Positions 1-11,509 of a DNA stretch of 64,000 nucleotides are shown in pieces. Source of the stretch: Meloidogyne chitwoodi (lineage: Eukaryota; Nematoda; Chromadorea; Rhabditida; Meloidogynidae). The notes beneath the pieces are model-generated. The model did not search any database, was not told the origin of the DNA, and was given only the letters and a program-made list of their open reading frames with translations. The stretch spans positions 1,178,001-1,242,000 of the forward strand of contig JACZZP010000003.1 in assembly GCA_015183035.1 (NCBI GenBank), read 5' to 3'. Position numbers and translations under genes: made by a program. Each line of letters begins with the position of its first letter. Within the stretch, counting starts at the first letter, position 1.

Positions 1-118
1 AAAGGGAAAACCGATAATTCCCGATCCCGGTTTCATCCGATGCATCTAAAAACCGGGAAAAGGACCGGAAAACGTGCTCGGGTCCCGATCTGTTCCTATC
101 TCTAGTAATCCCGTCTGA
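1..118. repeat. GC-rich repeat fragment, probably one end of a transposon
   Basis: This stretch is much richer in G and C than the surrounding DNA. It contains repeated short motifs (CCCGATC, CCGGGAAAAGG, CGGGTCCCGATC) and ends at ATCTCTAGTA, after which AT-rich sequence resumes. Read on the minus strand it begins TAGAGATAGGAACAG, the style of a terminal repeat. No partner end is in the window, because the left edge cuts it. The rest of 119-264 shows nothing recognisable. The transposon reading is inference. Confidence 0.35.
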
Positions 119-264
119 ATCGGAAAAACGAAGAACTTCAATTCTGCATTATGTCCATTTTATCCATTCCATACACGTTTGCTGGTATTTTATCCAACGC
201 CTAAAGATTATGTCTCAAAACTCTGATTTTGGGAAAGTCTTAATGTCTATAGTCTAAATGAGGG

Positions 265-694
265 GGCAATCCTTAACAATTGGGGCTCCACCCCAAATAA
301 TCGCAGTGACATAGTAAAAACATGTTTTTAGGGGTTATCGAGGTCGCTGATTACGAATCTGATATCATTTTTTTCTTATCACTAATTTTTAAAATCACAG
401 ATTTTATCAAAATTTTCGCTCATTAGCTGATTACATGATGGGCATAGTGGAGTTACAGACCGTAAAATGTTACGTTGTTGTAACTATTGAATAGCAGATT
501 CTTTTGTATTAATAAGTTGAGTAATTTGGAAAAGATCCATGATAAAATCTGTGATTTTAAAAATTAGTGATAAAATGATAAGGATTGGTGATAAGATCAG
601 ATTCGTGATTAGCGACCTCGATAACCCCTAAAAACACGTTTTTACTATGCCACTGCGATTATTTGGGGTGGAGCCCCAATTGTTAAGGATTGCC
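265..694. mobile_element. Foldback/MITE element, 430 bp, with about 150-bp terminal inverted repeats
   Basis: The left end GGCAATCCTTAACAATTGGG is matched by its reverse complement at 675-694. The match continues inward through a GCTCCACCCC block, a GATAACCCCTAAAAAC block and an ATTTTTAAAATCACAG block, leaving a loop of about 130 bp around 410-540. There is no coding potential. A clear target-site duplication is not visible; the flanks TGAGGG and TGAATGGG are only similar. It lies upstream of the APC1 start codon and could affect its expression if transcribed, but that is inference. Confidence 0.8.
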
Positions 695-857
695 TGAATG
701 GGAATATGTTATTAGTATACTTTTTCATATTTGCCAATCAGCAGCTTTAAGAGCTCTTTCGAATGAACCTCCCCATACGTAATGGGACCAAAAAGCGTGT
801 AGTAGTCAGTATAGCTTGATTTGATCCATTTTTAAATTTTAGATTTTTGTTAAATGA

Positions 858-3800
858 ATGTCCATTGATTTGGATATAGAAATGATTGTTCCGCTACAAA
901 GTGAACCAAGAGTGCCTGTTTTTAAGGTTTTTCTTAATAAATTTTATATTCTTTTGTTTTAAGGATGTTTCCGTGATTGTCAACCATTTTGTGAAGAATG
1001 GTGTTTTAATTAAAAGAGTTGAAGCTCTCAAAAGAGAAGCAGCTGTATTCAATGGAACAGGAAATGAAATTTTGACTCGATATAAAACTGAATTTGACAT
1101 TTTAGATTTATGTTTTTTTAGAAAAATTTTTCAACTGTTTTAATCAATTTTCAGGCTTTTTTTATAACTTTTATTCCGAAAGCACCAGAGGACTATCTGT
1201 GCTTGATTGGAAGCGATCAAATTGATTTTTATTCACAAGATGCAAATTTTGTGATGTGTTGCCCTATTGCATTGCCTTTTAAGGTTATAATTTAAAGTCT
1301 TTTAATTTTTATTTACAGATTTGTCGTGCGCATCCATGCAATTTTGGTATTGTTCTTGAGAGAAGCTCATTTCCGGGGGAATATGGAAAGTATGCAAAAA
1401 TTTTTTTATAATGTTTTTGAAATTTTTGGATTATTAATTTCAGCCCGCCTGGCGCTGCACAACTTTTTTCTCTCACTCATCCTTATAACGAGATAATGCC
1501 GATTCTCTGTAAATTTAAAGGTAAAATTTTTAATTAGTCTTCCAGATGTGTAATACTTTTCAAATTTTATCATTAAAAGTAGTTTTTAGGTGACTCTGAT
1601 TGTCATTATACATTTCGATGCAAAAGAATAGCTGTTGTTTCTAAAGATATTGCCGCAAATTGGAGTTCTTCATTCTCTGGACCTATTGATTTTTTGATGT
1701 GTTATGATTTTGATGAGCGGAGAAATCATTTGTTTTTAATTCGCAAATGCACTAAAGATGAAAGGTTGGCAGCTAAAAATGATTTGGGTGTTTTGAATTC
1801 ATCTGCGCTTATGCATACGCCTAGCACTGTTAGATCATTTTATTCACCAAATTTTTTTAATCGACGATTTGCCGGTGTGTTTTTAAATATCTAACAATAA
1901 GAGTAGAAATTTACAACGATTTTAGAAAATCGACTTGCTACAATTGGCCTTTTAAACGCACAAAAGACTACGGATACTTATTTACATCAATCACCTTCTA
2001 ATTGTTTTAACACTCTTTTGTTTGCTCACAGCAATGGATCTTCTCAATTACAGCCTGCGTCTCAAACAACAAGTGCCTCTATCACTTTATCCATTCCGAA
2101 CACAGCTCCAACGAAGGTTTAATTAAATTTAAAATAAATATTCCATGCTCATTACGTCCTCTAGAGTTTAACCTTTTTTATTCTTAATTCCTCATCTTTA
2201 ATTTTCCTAAATTCATCAAGAATGATTCAAGTGTAAACGAGTTTTTTGTTAAATTTAGACACCTATTACTAGACGTATAACTCGCTCGATGGCAGCAGCT
2301 GCAGCTTCTGGTGAATTTTCCAATCCTACTTTTGGTATTGGGGCGCTTTCATCATTACCACCATCAACGGCTGACAAATCCGGCTCATTTCATAGGTATA
2401 ATTTTTATAATATTAATTTTTAGCTTTACTATTCATCTTTTTTTAGATCTCTCGAACACAATGCGGCGTTGAATAGGATGCGTCTTAAACAAAAGCGCTC
2501 AATAGCTGCTGGAAATAATGTTACCGCAACTGCTTATATTAATTCAACTCCAAGACCTGCACATTCGTTATCTGCCGTAGATATGGATGATTTACTAAGT
2601 TTTGGAGGACGTGAAACTGATGAGGAACCACCATCCTCTTTAAATATGGCAGTAGAATTTTGTTTGGATTGGTTATGGTCAGAGCCGCTTCCTTTGCCTG
2701 TAAAATTTAAATACCGAAAATAATATATATGTTGTTTAATCAATTATTTGAAAAATTAACCTAGGATTTTTCTTGTTTTAATATATTACAAAAATGATTT
2801 GAAAAAATATTAATAGATAGATGATGCTGTTGATACCAGGAGTGGCTCTACATCTTCAGTTGGCACAGAAAAAGTTGAACAAAAATTGCAAACGTTACAG
2901 GTATCATCATCAGCAAGCTCACACTCCGACGAAGCTACAAATAAAATAAATAATGGTAATCTTATTTTTCGAATTTTTGATTTTTTAAATTTAAGCGAAT
3001 CGAATGGCTTCAACATCTTTCATCAGCCGACAGGCACTAACCAGATTAGAACGTTGTATTATTTTTCACATTGCTAGTGATAGACGTGTCGTAGTGTTGA
3101 ACATTCACTTTCCTAAAGCTTTAGAGGATTCTTCTTCAAAATTAGTACCGGATCCTATAATAACGGAAAATGGCGGTCCATCTTGTTTTATTCGTGGCGA
3201 TGCAGCTGTTCCATTCTTGGTAAGTATTGATAGTTTAACAAATTATTTAACCAATAACAAAATGATAAGTGTAAGATTATTAACTAGCTCAAGAGCACTT
3301 AATTATAAATCACTAGAACAATATAAAAAAATTTTACTACATAAGCATTACTGATTTATATTAAATTGACATAAAATATTTTCAGCATGCTCCATTCTTT
3401 ATGGTTCTTGTTAACTTTTCGTTTACTGATTCTCCAACCGCCTTTACAATTGCATTATACACTGGTTGTACAAAAATTGCAAATATTGCATTGAATATGG
3501 GAGTTCCTCATTCCATTTGTAGTACCTTTTTAAGATTGCTGCCTGGTGGGCTTTGTGCAGATGGATATAATCATTATGAGATACGCGTACGATTAATTTC
3601 AGATAAAGGAAATAATGTTTCTTTTCAGGTTTTTGTTGAATGCGAAGATGCTTCAAAGGTAAATTACCCTCATAAGAGCGATAATTTCAATGCGACCACG
3701 TTCACGCTTCTTTCTTACAAGCTTCAACTTGGTTTTAATACTCGACTTGCAAACCGTTGTCTAATGGAAATTTGTGGATGGATTGGAACTGCACGTCAAC

Positions 3801-6800
3801 TTCAATTTCTTTCACGTCTTTTTTGTTCCAATCCATGGAAAATTCTAAGAGAGGCACAAAAAATTCCATTTGTAGATGAAATGCCAACTGAATGTATTGA
3901 GTTGGCTTTGTTGTTTGAGCATATTTTTGAAGAGCTTTGTTATGATCATAAAGAGATGCCATTCAAAAAATTGGTAGGAAAACATGTTACTTTCAAAAAA
4001 TTTATGTAATTACCTATTATGTATATACTATGGACGCCCTTCGGGCGTCCTTCTCCGCTAGCAAAAAGCCATAAACTTAAAATATTCTGACAACAAAAAC
4101 TTTACACTTACAAACTTTTTAAAAGAACAAAACACAAAATACTGAGACTCAAATGTTTCTGACTCATGAGTCTCTTACACAAACTCAATCGTTCCTGACT
4201 CAAGTGTCTCTAACTCAGAATCAAATGTCTTTCACTCAGAATCAACTGTCTCTTACTCAAACTCAAGTGTCTCTTACTCAAGTTTCTCAGTCATAAGTGT
4301 CTTCGACTCAGCTTCAAGTGCTCATACGCAGACTCTTGTCTCTGACTCTTGTGTCTCTGACTCTTGTGTCTCTGACTCTTGTGTCTCTGACTCTTGTGTC
4401 TCTGACTCTTGTGTCTCTGACTCTTGTGTCTCTGACTCTTGTGTCTCTGACTCTTGTGTCTCTGACTCTTGTGTCTCTGACTCTTGTGTCTCTGACTCTT
4501 GTGTCTCTGACTCTTGTGTCTCTGACTCTTGTGTCTCTGACTCTTGTGTCTCTGACTCTTGTGTCTCTGACTCTTGTGTCTCTGACTCTTGTGTCTCTGA
4601 CTCTTGTGTCTCTGACTCTTGTGTCTCTGACTCTTGTGTCTCTGACTCTTGTGTCTCTGACTCTTGTGTCTCTGACTCTTGTGTCTCTGACTCTTGTGTC
4701 TCTGACTCTTGTGTCTCTGACTCTTGTGTCTCTGACTCTTGTGTCTCTGACTCTTGTGTCTCTGACTCTTGTGTCTCTGACTCTTGTGTCTCTGACTCTT
4801 GTGTCTCTGACTCTTGTGTCTCTGACTCTTGTGTCTCTGACTCTTGTGTCTCTGACTCTTGTGTCTCTGACTCTTGTGTCTCTGACTCTTGTGTCTCTGA
4901 CTCTTGTGTCTCTGACTCTTGTGTCTCTGACTCTTGTGTCTCTGACTCTTGTGTCTCTGACTCAGATCCTCAGCACGGCTTTCTTTTCTTATGGCTTTCA
5001 CTGGAGCAGCAAGGTTCGTCGACGTCCATATTTGAAGCAAAAATGCAGCAAGCAGTGTTGTTTTTGTTGTTGTGTTGAATGAAGTAGCATTAAAGACTGA
5101 TCAAAATACAGGGTTTTTATAGTATCCAAATTCTAGGTTCAAGTTTATTTTCAAGTTTTAATTTCAAGTTTATTTTCAAGTTTATTTTCAAGTTTTAAGT
5201 TCAGTTTATTTTCAAGTTTCAAATCCAAGTTTATTTTCAAGTTACAAACCTTACTATAAAAAACCCTCATTTTCACTTCCCCCAATCACTTGTCTATAAA
5301 AACCGGACAAACACACACACTTTTCTCAATTATATAATTGATGTTTACAATTTTTATTTCACTTTTTTAAGCTGTTAAGAATTCGATCTAATGAAGAAGG
5401 AGACGAAGAAAGGGAAGCAAAACGAACTCGGCAAAATACTCAATGTATTGAAGACGTATTAAATAATGACCAGGTAATTTTAGTATAAATTTTTACATCT
5501 ATTTTATTTAATTTGACAGTATTGGCTTATGCTTAGAACAGATCGCCAAGTTGCTTTAGATGCCTTGTCTCTTATGAATAATTTAAAAGGAATTAGATTT
5601 ATGAGTGAACGTCTATTGGAGCGCATTCGTAGAACGATTCTTTATTCTAATCGTCCTCGTTTTGCTAATTTTGCATTTGATAACAAGAAAAAGTAAAATA
5701 TATGAAATCATATATTTTTATATTAAGCATTTTTAGTAAAACTGAGAAAATGATTAATGATGCTCACAAATGGATTTCTGCTCCAATTTGGACAAGTGAT
5801 CTTCGTGTATATAATGTACAGCAAATGCTTGATTCTTCACAGCCCATTCTCATTCCTAGCAAGGATTTGGGAGTTTGTTTTAAAATTTAACAAAAATACG
5901 AATAATATAAAAAAGAATTTATTATGATTTTTATTTAAGCAAAACCTAAATGAGATTCAGCAACGTGAACAACACGAGCAATTCCTTTTAAGTGTAGCAA
6001 TTAGAACAGTCGCTCGTTCGTTTGGAAAAGCTTTAATTAATTTCCGCACACGTCATGCATTTAAAGAGGATGGAAAAGCTGTAGAAACCAAATTAAAACA
6101 AAATGATGAAAATAACGACAAAAACAATTTTAGCTTACATAAATATTCTCAAATGGGTGTACGAGTGATTTGTTTGAATGGGCGTGTACATCCTGGTTGG
6201 CATCAAGTTGACTTCCCTTTGAATGATACAAACCCCGTAAGTATAGTAAAATATATTTACTTGCTGTTAACTTTTTTACAAGTTTTGTTTAGTCTCATAA
6301 ATTAGCTATGGACTGGGCTAACTTCTACAATGGATTAGCTCATGGTTTTTCTTATTGTGGTGGTTTTTCAGTACGTCTTTTCTCTTCAATAAATAAAGAA
6401 GACGGAGGAAATGACAATCAACTATCAACAACCGTACGAGCTGGTCTTCTTTTAGCTGCTGGATTAACGGGTTGTTTACGGAATACAATGAACCTTTATG
6501 ACATTCATGCTTTACTAACTCAAAATGATAAACATTTAATTATTGCAATACTGATTGGTTGCGCTTCTGCTTATCGAGGAACTAGTGAAGTGCACGTTAG
6601 TTTTATTTAAAAATTTAGGGATTAAAAATTTAATTATAGATTTATAAGATGATCTCTACACATCTTCCTTTTCTGTTACAGCCAACTCTAGTTGAATTCA
6701 AAATTGAATTGAGCATCCAGACTGCAGCCATCATTTCTTTGGGTTTGCTCTTTGCAGAAACGGCTAATCACAGTGTTTCTAGCCAGTATAATTTTCATAA

Positions 6801-8853
6801 TATAATTTAGTAGATAATTAGTTTTATGTTTGTCATACTAAAAAATGAATTTTCAATATATATGTACTATAAGTTAATATTTTAATTAAATATATTATAG
6901 AAAAATTTAAAATTAATTTAGGCTTCTAAATCAAATTTCACTAGAAGTGCCTTGTGAAAGTGATCAAGCATTTGAACGATACTCTTTCGTTTTAACCGCA
7001 GGAATGTCCATTGGGTTAATTAACTTAGGTATTTATTTTTAAAATTTATTTTGTTAAATAATTTTCAGGAAAAGGTAAGGAAATCACTGATACAGAGATT
7101 CCAATTTCTTCAACACCTTCCATCAAGGAGCGCCTCATTAAACTGCTTAATGGTGGTGAACGTCGCTTGGCATATTTAAGTTATGATCGTGTTGAGTGCC
7201 CAGGAATACGTGTTGGAAATTATGCGAATACTAGTGGTGGTGGATCTAATTTGATCTATTCATTAAGAAGGTATACTCCTGGAGGAAGTTCTATGGATGG
7301 TTTTGGAACTGGTATTTCCTTATGTTTTTAAATATAACAAAATTAATTATAACCAAAATAGGTTGCATCATTTCAGAGTTTTTTTTAAATAGTTAATTAT
7401 AAATCCATTATCTTTTGTTTTTTAAATTAATGGCACAGGAAATAATACTGGTGGGTCTTCTACAACTACCGTTAATCAACAACAACATCAAAATACTACT
7501 TCAAATTCTTCTCATGATTATTCTGGAATTGGTCAACCATTGTCAAATCATGTTCGTGAATTGCCAACACTAAATATACATTTAACTTCACCTGCTGCTG
7601 CAGTTGCTCTAGGATTGATGTATTTACGTACAGGTGATGAATGGATATATGAAATACTTTCTGTCAAAGATTCTTTCTATGAAATAGATAAAATTCGGTA
7701 ATTATTTAATTGAATTAATTAAATTTTCGGTTACAAATTTAGTCCTGACATGCTTATGATTCGCACGTTTTGCCGTTGTCTTGTGAAATTTGATGACATT
7801 CAACCTACAAAACAATGGGCAGAAAATCAAATTCCTGAAATTGTTCGTAGATATTCGCAACATTTTGTTGAAGCCCAAGTACTCGAAGATATTTGGTGGG
7901 GGGAATTTATTGATATTGAAACAATATCAAAGGTATTGAAAAAATATTTTTTAATACATATTTAAATTAACATTTAAATTAGGCACATTTTTACTGCACG
8001 GCTGGGGCATTGTTAGCATTATCGCTTCGTTTTGCTTCTAGTTGCCAGAATGATGCTCTTTCATTAATAGTGAATATTATTAAATTTTTAATTAAATATT
8101 TTTATAGTTTTTTAGCATCAATTATATGAACGGATTTCGTCAATTGACTTTAATCAAAGAAAATCACAAGAGCAACTTAGTTGGTCTGGATTTGCTTTAC
8201 GAGCAGGTCGAAACTGTCTTCAGACATGCACAAACGTTTGTGCACTCGCTATGGGATTGGTAATTATTTATTTATACTGATTTTTAAATTAAGTATTTTT
8301 ACCTTTTGTAGTTAATGGCAGGAAGTGGTGACTTGCAAACTACTCGGATTTTGCGTAAAATTCGAAATATTCTATCTCCTTTTGGTGATTCTGATATTAA
8401 AAATAAATCTGCAAATTGTGTTCCTCCCAAAGATAGTTCAGTACATAGTTTAAATGTTAGTGCAAATATGGCTCTAGGACTTTTATATTTTGGTTATGGA
8501 AGGTAAATAAACAATAAAATTTTGTCAGAATAATTCTTTTAAGGTATCGTTTATCTGATTCAAATTTTTCTATTGCGGCACTTGTTCTCTCTTTATTTCC
8601 ATTATTTCCACATTTAATCACAGATAATCGTTTTTATTTTCAACCGCTTCGTTTTCTTTGGATTTTAGCTGCAGAAAAGAATTCTAATCCAAAGTGTTTA
8701 CGAAAATTAAGTAGGGGAAGAAAAATAAGAAGAATAATAAAGAACGGAGAAAAAGACTTTGAAGAGGATGAAGAAAAGCAAGAAATTATAGTTGATTGCC
8801 CAAGATGTGGACGTATTGAAATAACAAAAAATGAAAAATTCTTTTCATTTTAA
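858..8853 (+). CDS. APC1: Anaphase-promoting complex subunit 1 (APC1), about 20 exons
   Basis: APC1 is the scaffold subunit of the anaphase-promoting complex/cyclosome, the ubiquitin ligase that drives metaphase-anaphase transition. The proteasome/cyclosome repeats are easy to see: one at 6308-6610 (VRAGLLLAAGLTGCLRNT, then ILIGCASAYRGTSEVHVSF), others near 6690-6780, 6950-7075 and 7560-7690, and an exon at 8540-8853 with DNRFYFQPLRFLWILAAE, close to the matching segment of animal APC1. An exon at 5750-5875 carries the conserved IWTSDLRVYNVQQML stretch. The start was chosen as ATG 858; an ATG 4 bp earlier closes at once. Two things are odd. The reading jumps over a segment of the family between 3973 and 5372, where the intron contains a minisatellite. 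The C-terminus ends soon after the last repeat, lacking roughly 170 or more residues of the vertebrate protein. A split into two genes at the repeat is possible. Confidence 0.85.
4351..4965. repeat. 15-bp minisatellite, about 41 near-perfect copies
   Basis: The unit GTGTCTCTGACTCTT repeats with exact 15-bp periodicity (four units per 60 bases) for about 41 copies with almost no variation. Degenerate copies of the same GACTC/GTCTCT theme extend upstream to about 4145, so an old array seems to have been re-expanded recently. Because 15 is a multiple of three, the array is open on both strands: VSLTL repeats on the plus strand (4297-5082) and SQRHK repeats on the minus strand (5040-4291). Neither open frame has an in-frame ATG. 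Confidence 0.97.
5111..5266. repeat. 12-bp AT-rich tandem repeat bounded by inverted TATA-like arms
   Basis: TTCAAGTTTATT and close variants repeat about eight times between 5138 and 5246. The block is flanked by GGGTTTTTATAGT at 5111-5123 and its near reverse complement ACTATAAAAAACCC at 5253-5266. Each arm contains a TATAAAAA motif, pointing to the minus strand on the left and the plus strand on the right. A second TATAAAAACCGG lies at 5294. Promoter activity is inference. Confidence 0.7.
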
Positions 8854-9224
8854 TTTTTCTACAATTTTATTTTTTATTATTTTGAATTTAAAATTAAAAG
8901 TGAAAACATTTAATTATAATAATTTTACTTTAATTTTATAATTTTGAAAATTAATAAAATGAAATAAATCTCAATTTAATAAAAATAATTGAAAAAAATA
9001 TTAGAAATTTAAAATAATATAGAACTACCAATGATGATTGAATCCATTTAAAGATAAAAAAAGAAAAAGATTAGCTCTTTAAAATTCAAAAATTGAATTA
9101 AATTTCTTTGAATAATTTAAATAAAAAATTTTCAAACGACAGAAGATGTTCTCATTTTCAACTAAAAACATTTAAATTTTTTAAAAGTTTTTTTAAAGAT
9201 GCCTCATTTTTTATCAATTCTCTT
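8854..9224. other. Intergenic region between convergent genes, nothing recognised
   Basis: This 371-bp stretch is extremely AT-rich and lies between the APC1 stop and the stop codon of the convergent minus-strand gene. It presumably holds both 3' untranslated regions and polyadenylation sites. No repeat or ORF of note was seen. Confidence 0.7.
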
Positions 9225-10340
9225 CTAATAATAATAAGAACCCCAAGACAAAATTATCAACAATAAAGTAAATAATGGTAATAATATCAGAGTGCAAGAA
9301 AGAAATGAAAGTGCACGTCGACGCCGTAAATATTCTTCTCCATCATAAGGATTAGGGGAAAATAGAAATACTGGAGTTGACACTTTTGATTCTATTTATA
9401 TATAAAATTATATATATTTTTTTAATTATTAATACCTCCTTGGCTAATTATAATTGCTGGCCCTCCAACATTTCCATCAATATAATATGTTGCTTTTGGT
9501 ATATATCCTATTCCTCCTTGTGTTGTTTCCATAAAACACGAAGTTGGCAATTGTCCTCCATTATTTATTGGAGGATAAACGGATGTATAACCTGGTGGTG
9601 GTGAATTCTGTTTTGTTTGTTCTGATGAATTTGAAGAAACTATGGGGAATTATTTTCAAAAATTTATTGTCAATATATAATAATATAATTTCTGACCTTT
9701 TGATTCATTAGGAATAATACCAAGCATTGGGAGTTCATTAGGTTTATTATTAGTTTGTTGAACAATTTTAATTTCTTTTTCCTCTTCTTGAAAGGGTTTA
9801 GTAGTATTTACTTTATTAAATAAATAAATTTTATTATTAATTTATAATATTTAATAACCAATATCAGATTTACGAGGTGGTTTAGGTGGTTGTTGTTGTT
9901 GTTGATTTTCTACTATTTCTTCAACATTTTTTTCCTTTATAATTAATTCATTTCTTGCCTCAACAAAATCATCATCTCCACTACTTTCTTCATCAATTTC
10001 AATTCCAGATACAAGAGAATAAAATGCTGGTGATTCTGGGCTATTTAAAGCTGCTGGCATTGGTGGTGTTGAACTTGGAGTAATTGATGCTAAAGAACCA
10101 GAAGACACAGAAGATTTTGGACTTTTACTTAAAAATATATTAGTTTATATAAAGGCATTGTTAATACTTTGGACTTGATGATGAATTTTGTTTATCTCCT
10201 TCATCAATTTGTTTTTGTTGTTCATTTACAGGATTATTATCGTTAGATGAAGGATTAGTCAATTTATTAATTGATTTAGGTTGTATTGTTGTTGTATCAT
10301 TTAAATTAATTTCATCAAAGTTTCCTTTCGATGATGACAT
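9225..10340 (-). CDS. Unrecognised Pro/Ser-rich protein with a C-terminal membrane anchor
   Basis: Five exons read from ATG 10340 to TAG 9225. The N-terminal half is low-complexity and hydrophilic (MSSSKGNFDE start, Asn/Gln/Ser-rich, an acidic IEIDEESSGDDDF stretch, then QQQQQPPKPPRKSD, which is an SH3-ligand-like proline motif). A middle segment contains PPPGYTSVYPP, a PPxY-like motif of the kind bound by WW domains. Just before the end comes RRRRALSFLSC, followed by about 20 hydrophobic residues and a short WGSYYY tail. This is the layout of a tail-anchored or single-pass type protein with a cytosolic N-terminus. I do not recognise the family; the topology is inference from the hydrophobic segment and the basic cluster before it. 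Confidence 0.65.
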
Positions 10341-11509
10341 TTTTTAAATTAAATTTTACTAAAAAGTTTCAAATATATTTTTAGAAATTAGAATATATTT
10401 ATTATAATTTGAATTATTTTTAAATAATAATTTATATACAAATCAAAGTTTAAAAGTTTGTTATATTTTAAAAATAATTTAAAAAATATTTTTTAATATT
10501 TCTTAATAAAATTAAATATATTTTCGAAATTGAATAGACTAAAAGAAAAAATAAAAATACTTTTTGGTTGATAATGTCAGATGTTAAAGCAAATTTCACA
10601 AAAAAAACCAATAAAATCAATTTAAAAAATTTAAAAGAAAAATTAAATTTAAAAATCCTGTTAGGGTTAAACAACAAAAAAGAATAAAATTGAAGTATAA
10701 ATTTTGAGTTTAAAAAAATTTTCAAGTTAGAATATAACCCTGACTTTGTTTTATAGTAAAATATAATAAAAGTTTAGCCACAGGACAGGATCTCTTTTAA
10801 AATTGATAAAAATTTTTAAAAGATTTATTTAAAATAATATTTTAATAATTTAATTTACAATTAGTTAATGAAATAATAAAATCCATAATATAAAAATAAA
10901 AATGTGAAAGTGAGAAGACTTTAATAAAAAGGTTTGAGTATAGTTATGTACATAGATGGGTGGTTTATATTTTCTATTCCTTTTTTTTTTAATTTTTTAA
11001 ACAAACAAAACAATCAACAATGTAAAAAAATACAAATTTCTAATATTACTTAATTTTTTAAAATTCATAAACCATTCAATAATGTTGGTTTGTGGTTGGC
11101 AAAACGTGTAAATATATATATGAATGTAAAAATAAAATAAATGATTCATAAATAAAAATTATTTAAAAAAAGATTTTAAAATAAAATTTTATTTTTACTC
11201 AATAATATATATTGCTTTAATTTAAAATTTAAATAAACCCTTAATTTTTTTTAATAATTTAACAAAAAAATTAAATCATTTATATTCTTATATATTAAGA
11301 ATAAACAAAAAAATACAAATTAGGTAAAAATATTTTTATTTTATACTATATTCTTCAACTCACATATAATAAATTTAAAAATACTACAAATTAAATATTA
11401 AAAACTAATACATATTTAAATAATTTAGTGAGGAGAATCATTTCTTTTTTTTTTAAATCATTTCTTATATTTGATATAGAAAAAGAGAATTGTTGTTTTT
11501 TCTTAAAAA
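10341..11509. other. AT-rich intergenic region, nothing recognised
   Basis: About 1.2 kb of very AT-rich, low-complexity sequence between the 5' end of the unrecognised minus-strand gene and the 3' end of vitellogenin. Only short open frames made of simple sequence were seen. It should hold the promoter of the former gene and the 3' untranslated region of the latter, but no defined site stands out. Confidence 0.6.

Larger units (their letters stand above)
3974..5371 (+). other. Unusually long APC1 intron filled with tandem repeats
   Basis: The donor GTAGGA follows ATGCCATTCAAAAAATTG, and the acceptor TTTTTTAAG precedes CTGTTAAGAATTCG. Joining them keeps the frame. At about 1.4 kb it is many times longer than the gene's other introns. 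It contains, in order, a perfect hairpin (4032-4050), a degenerate and then a perfect 15-bp tandem array, and a 12-bp AT-rich tandem array bounded by inverted arms. If this intron is not spliced, the upstream exon runs to a stop at 4009. Confidence 0.6.

Noticed and set aside
4297..5082. Plus-strand ORF of VSLTL pentapeptide repeats
   Set aside because: The frame is open only because a 15-bp unit without stops is repeated about 41 times. It lacks an ATG, lies within an APC1 intron, and its hydrophobic repeat resembles no known protein.
10468..10725. Hydrophobic minus-strand ORF of 85 codons
   Set aside because: Composition is only Phe/Leu/Ile/Lys/Asn as expected from random AT-rich DNA; no splice context or conserved pattern.
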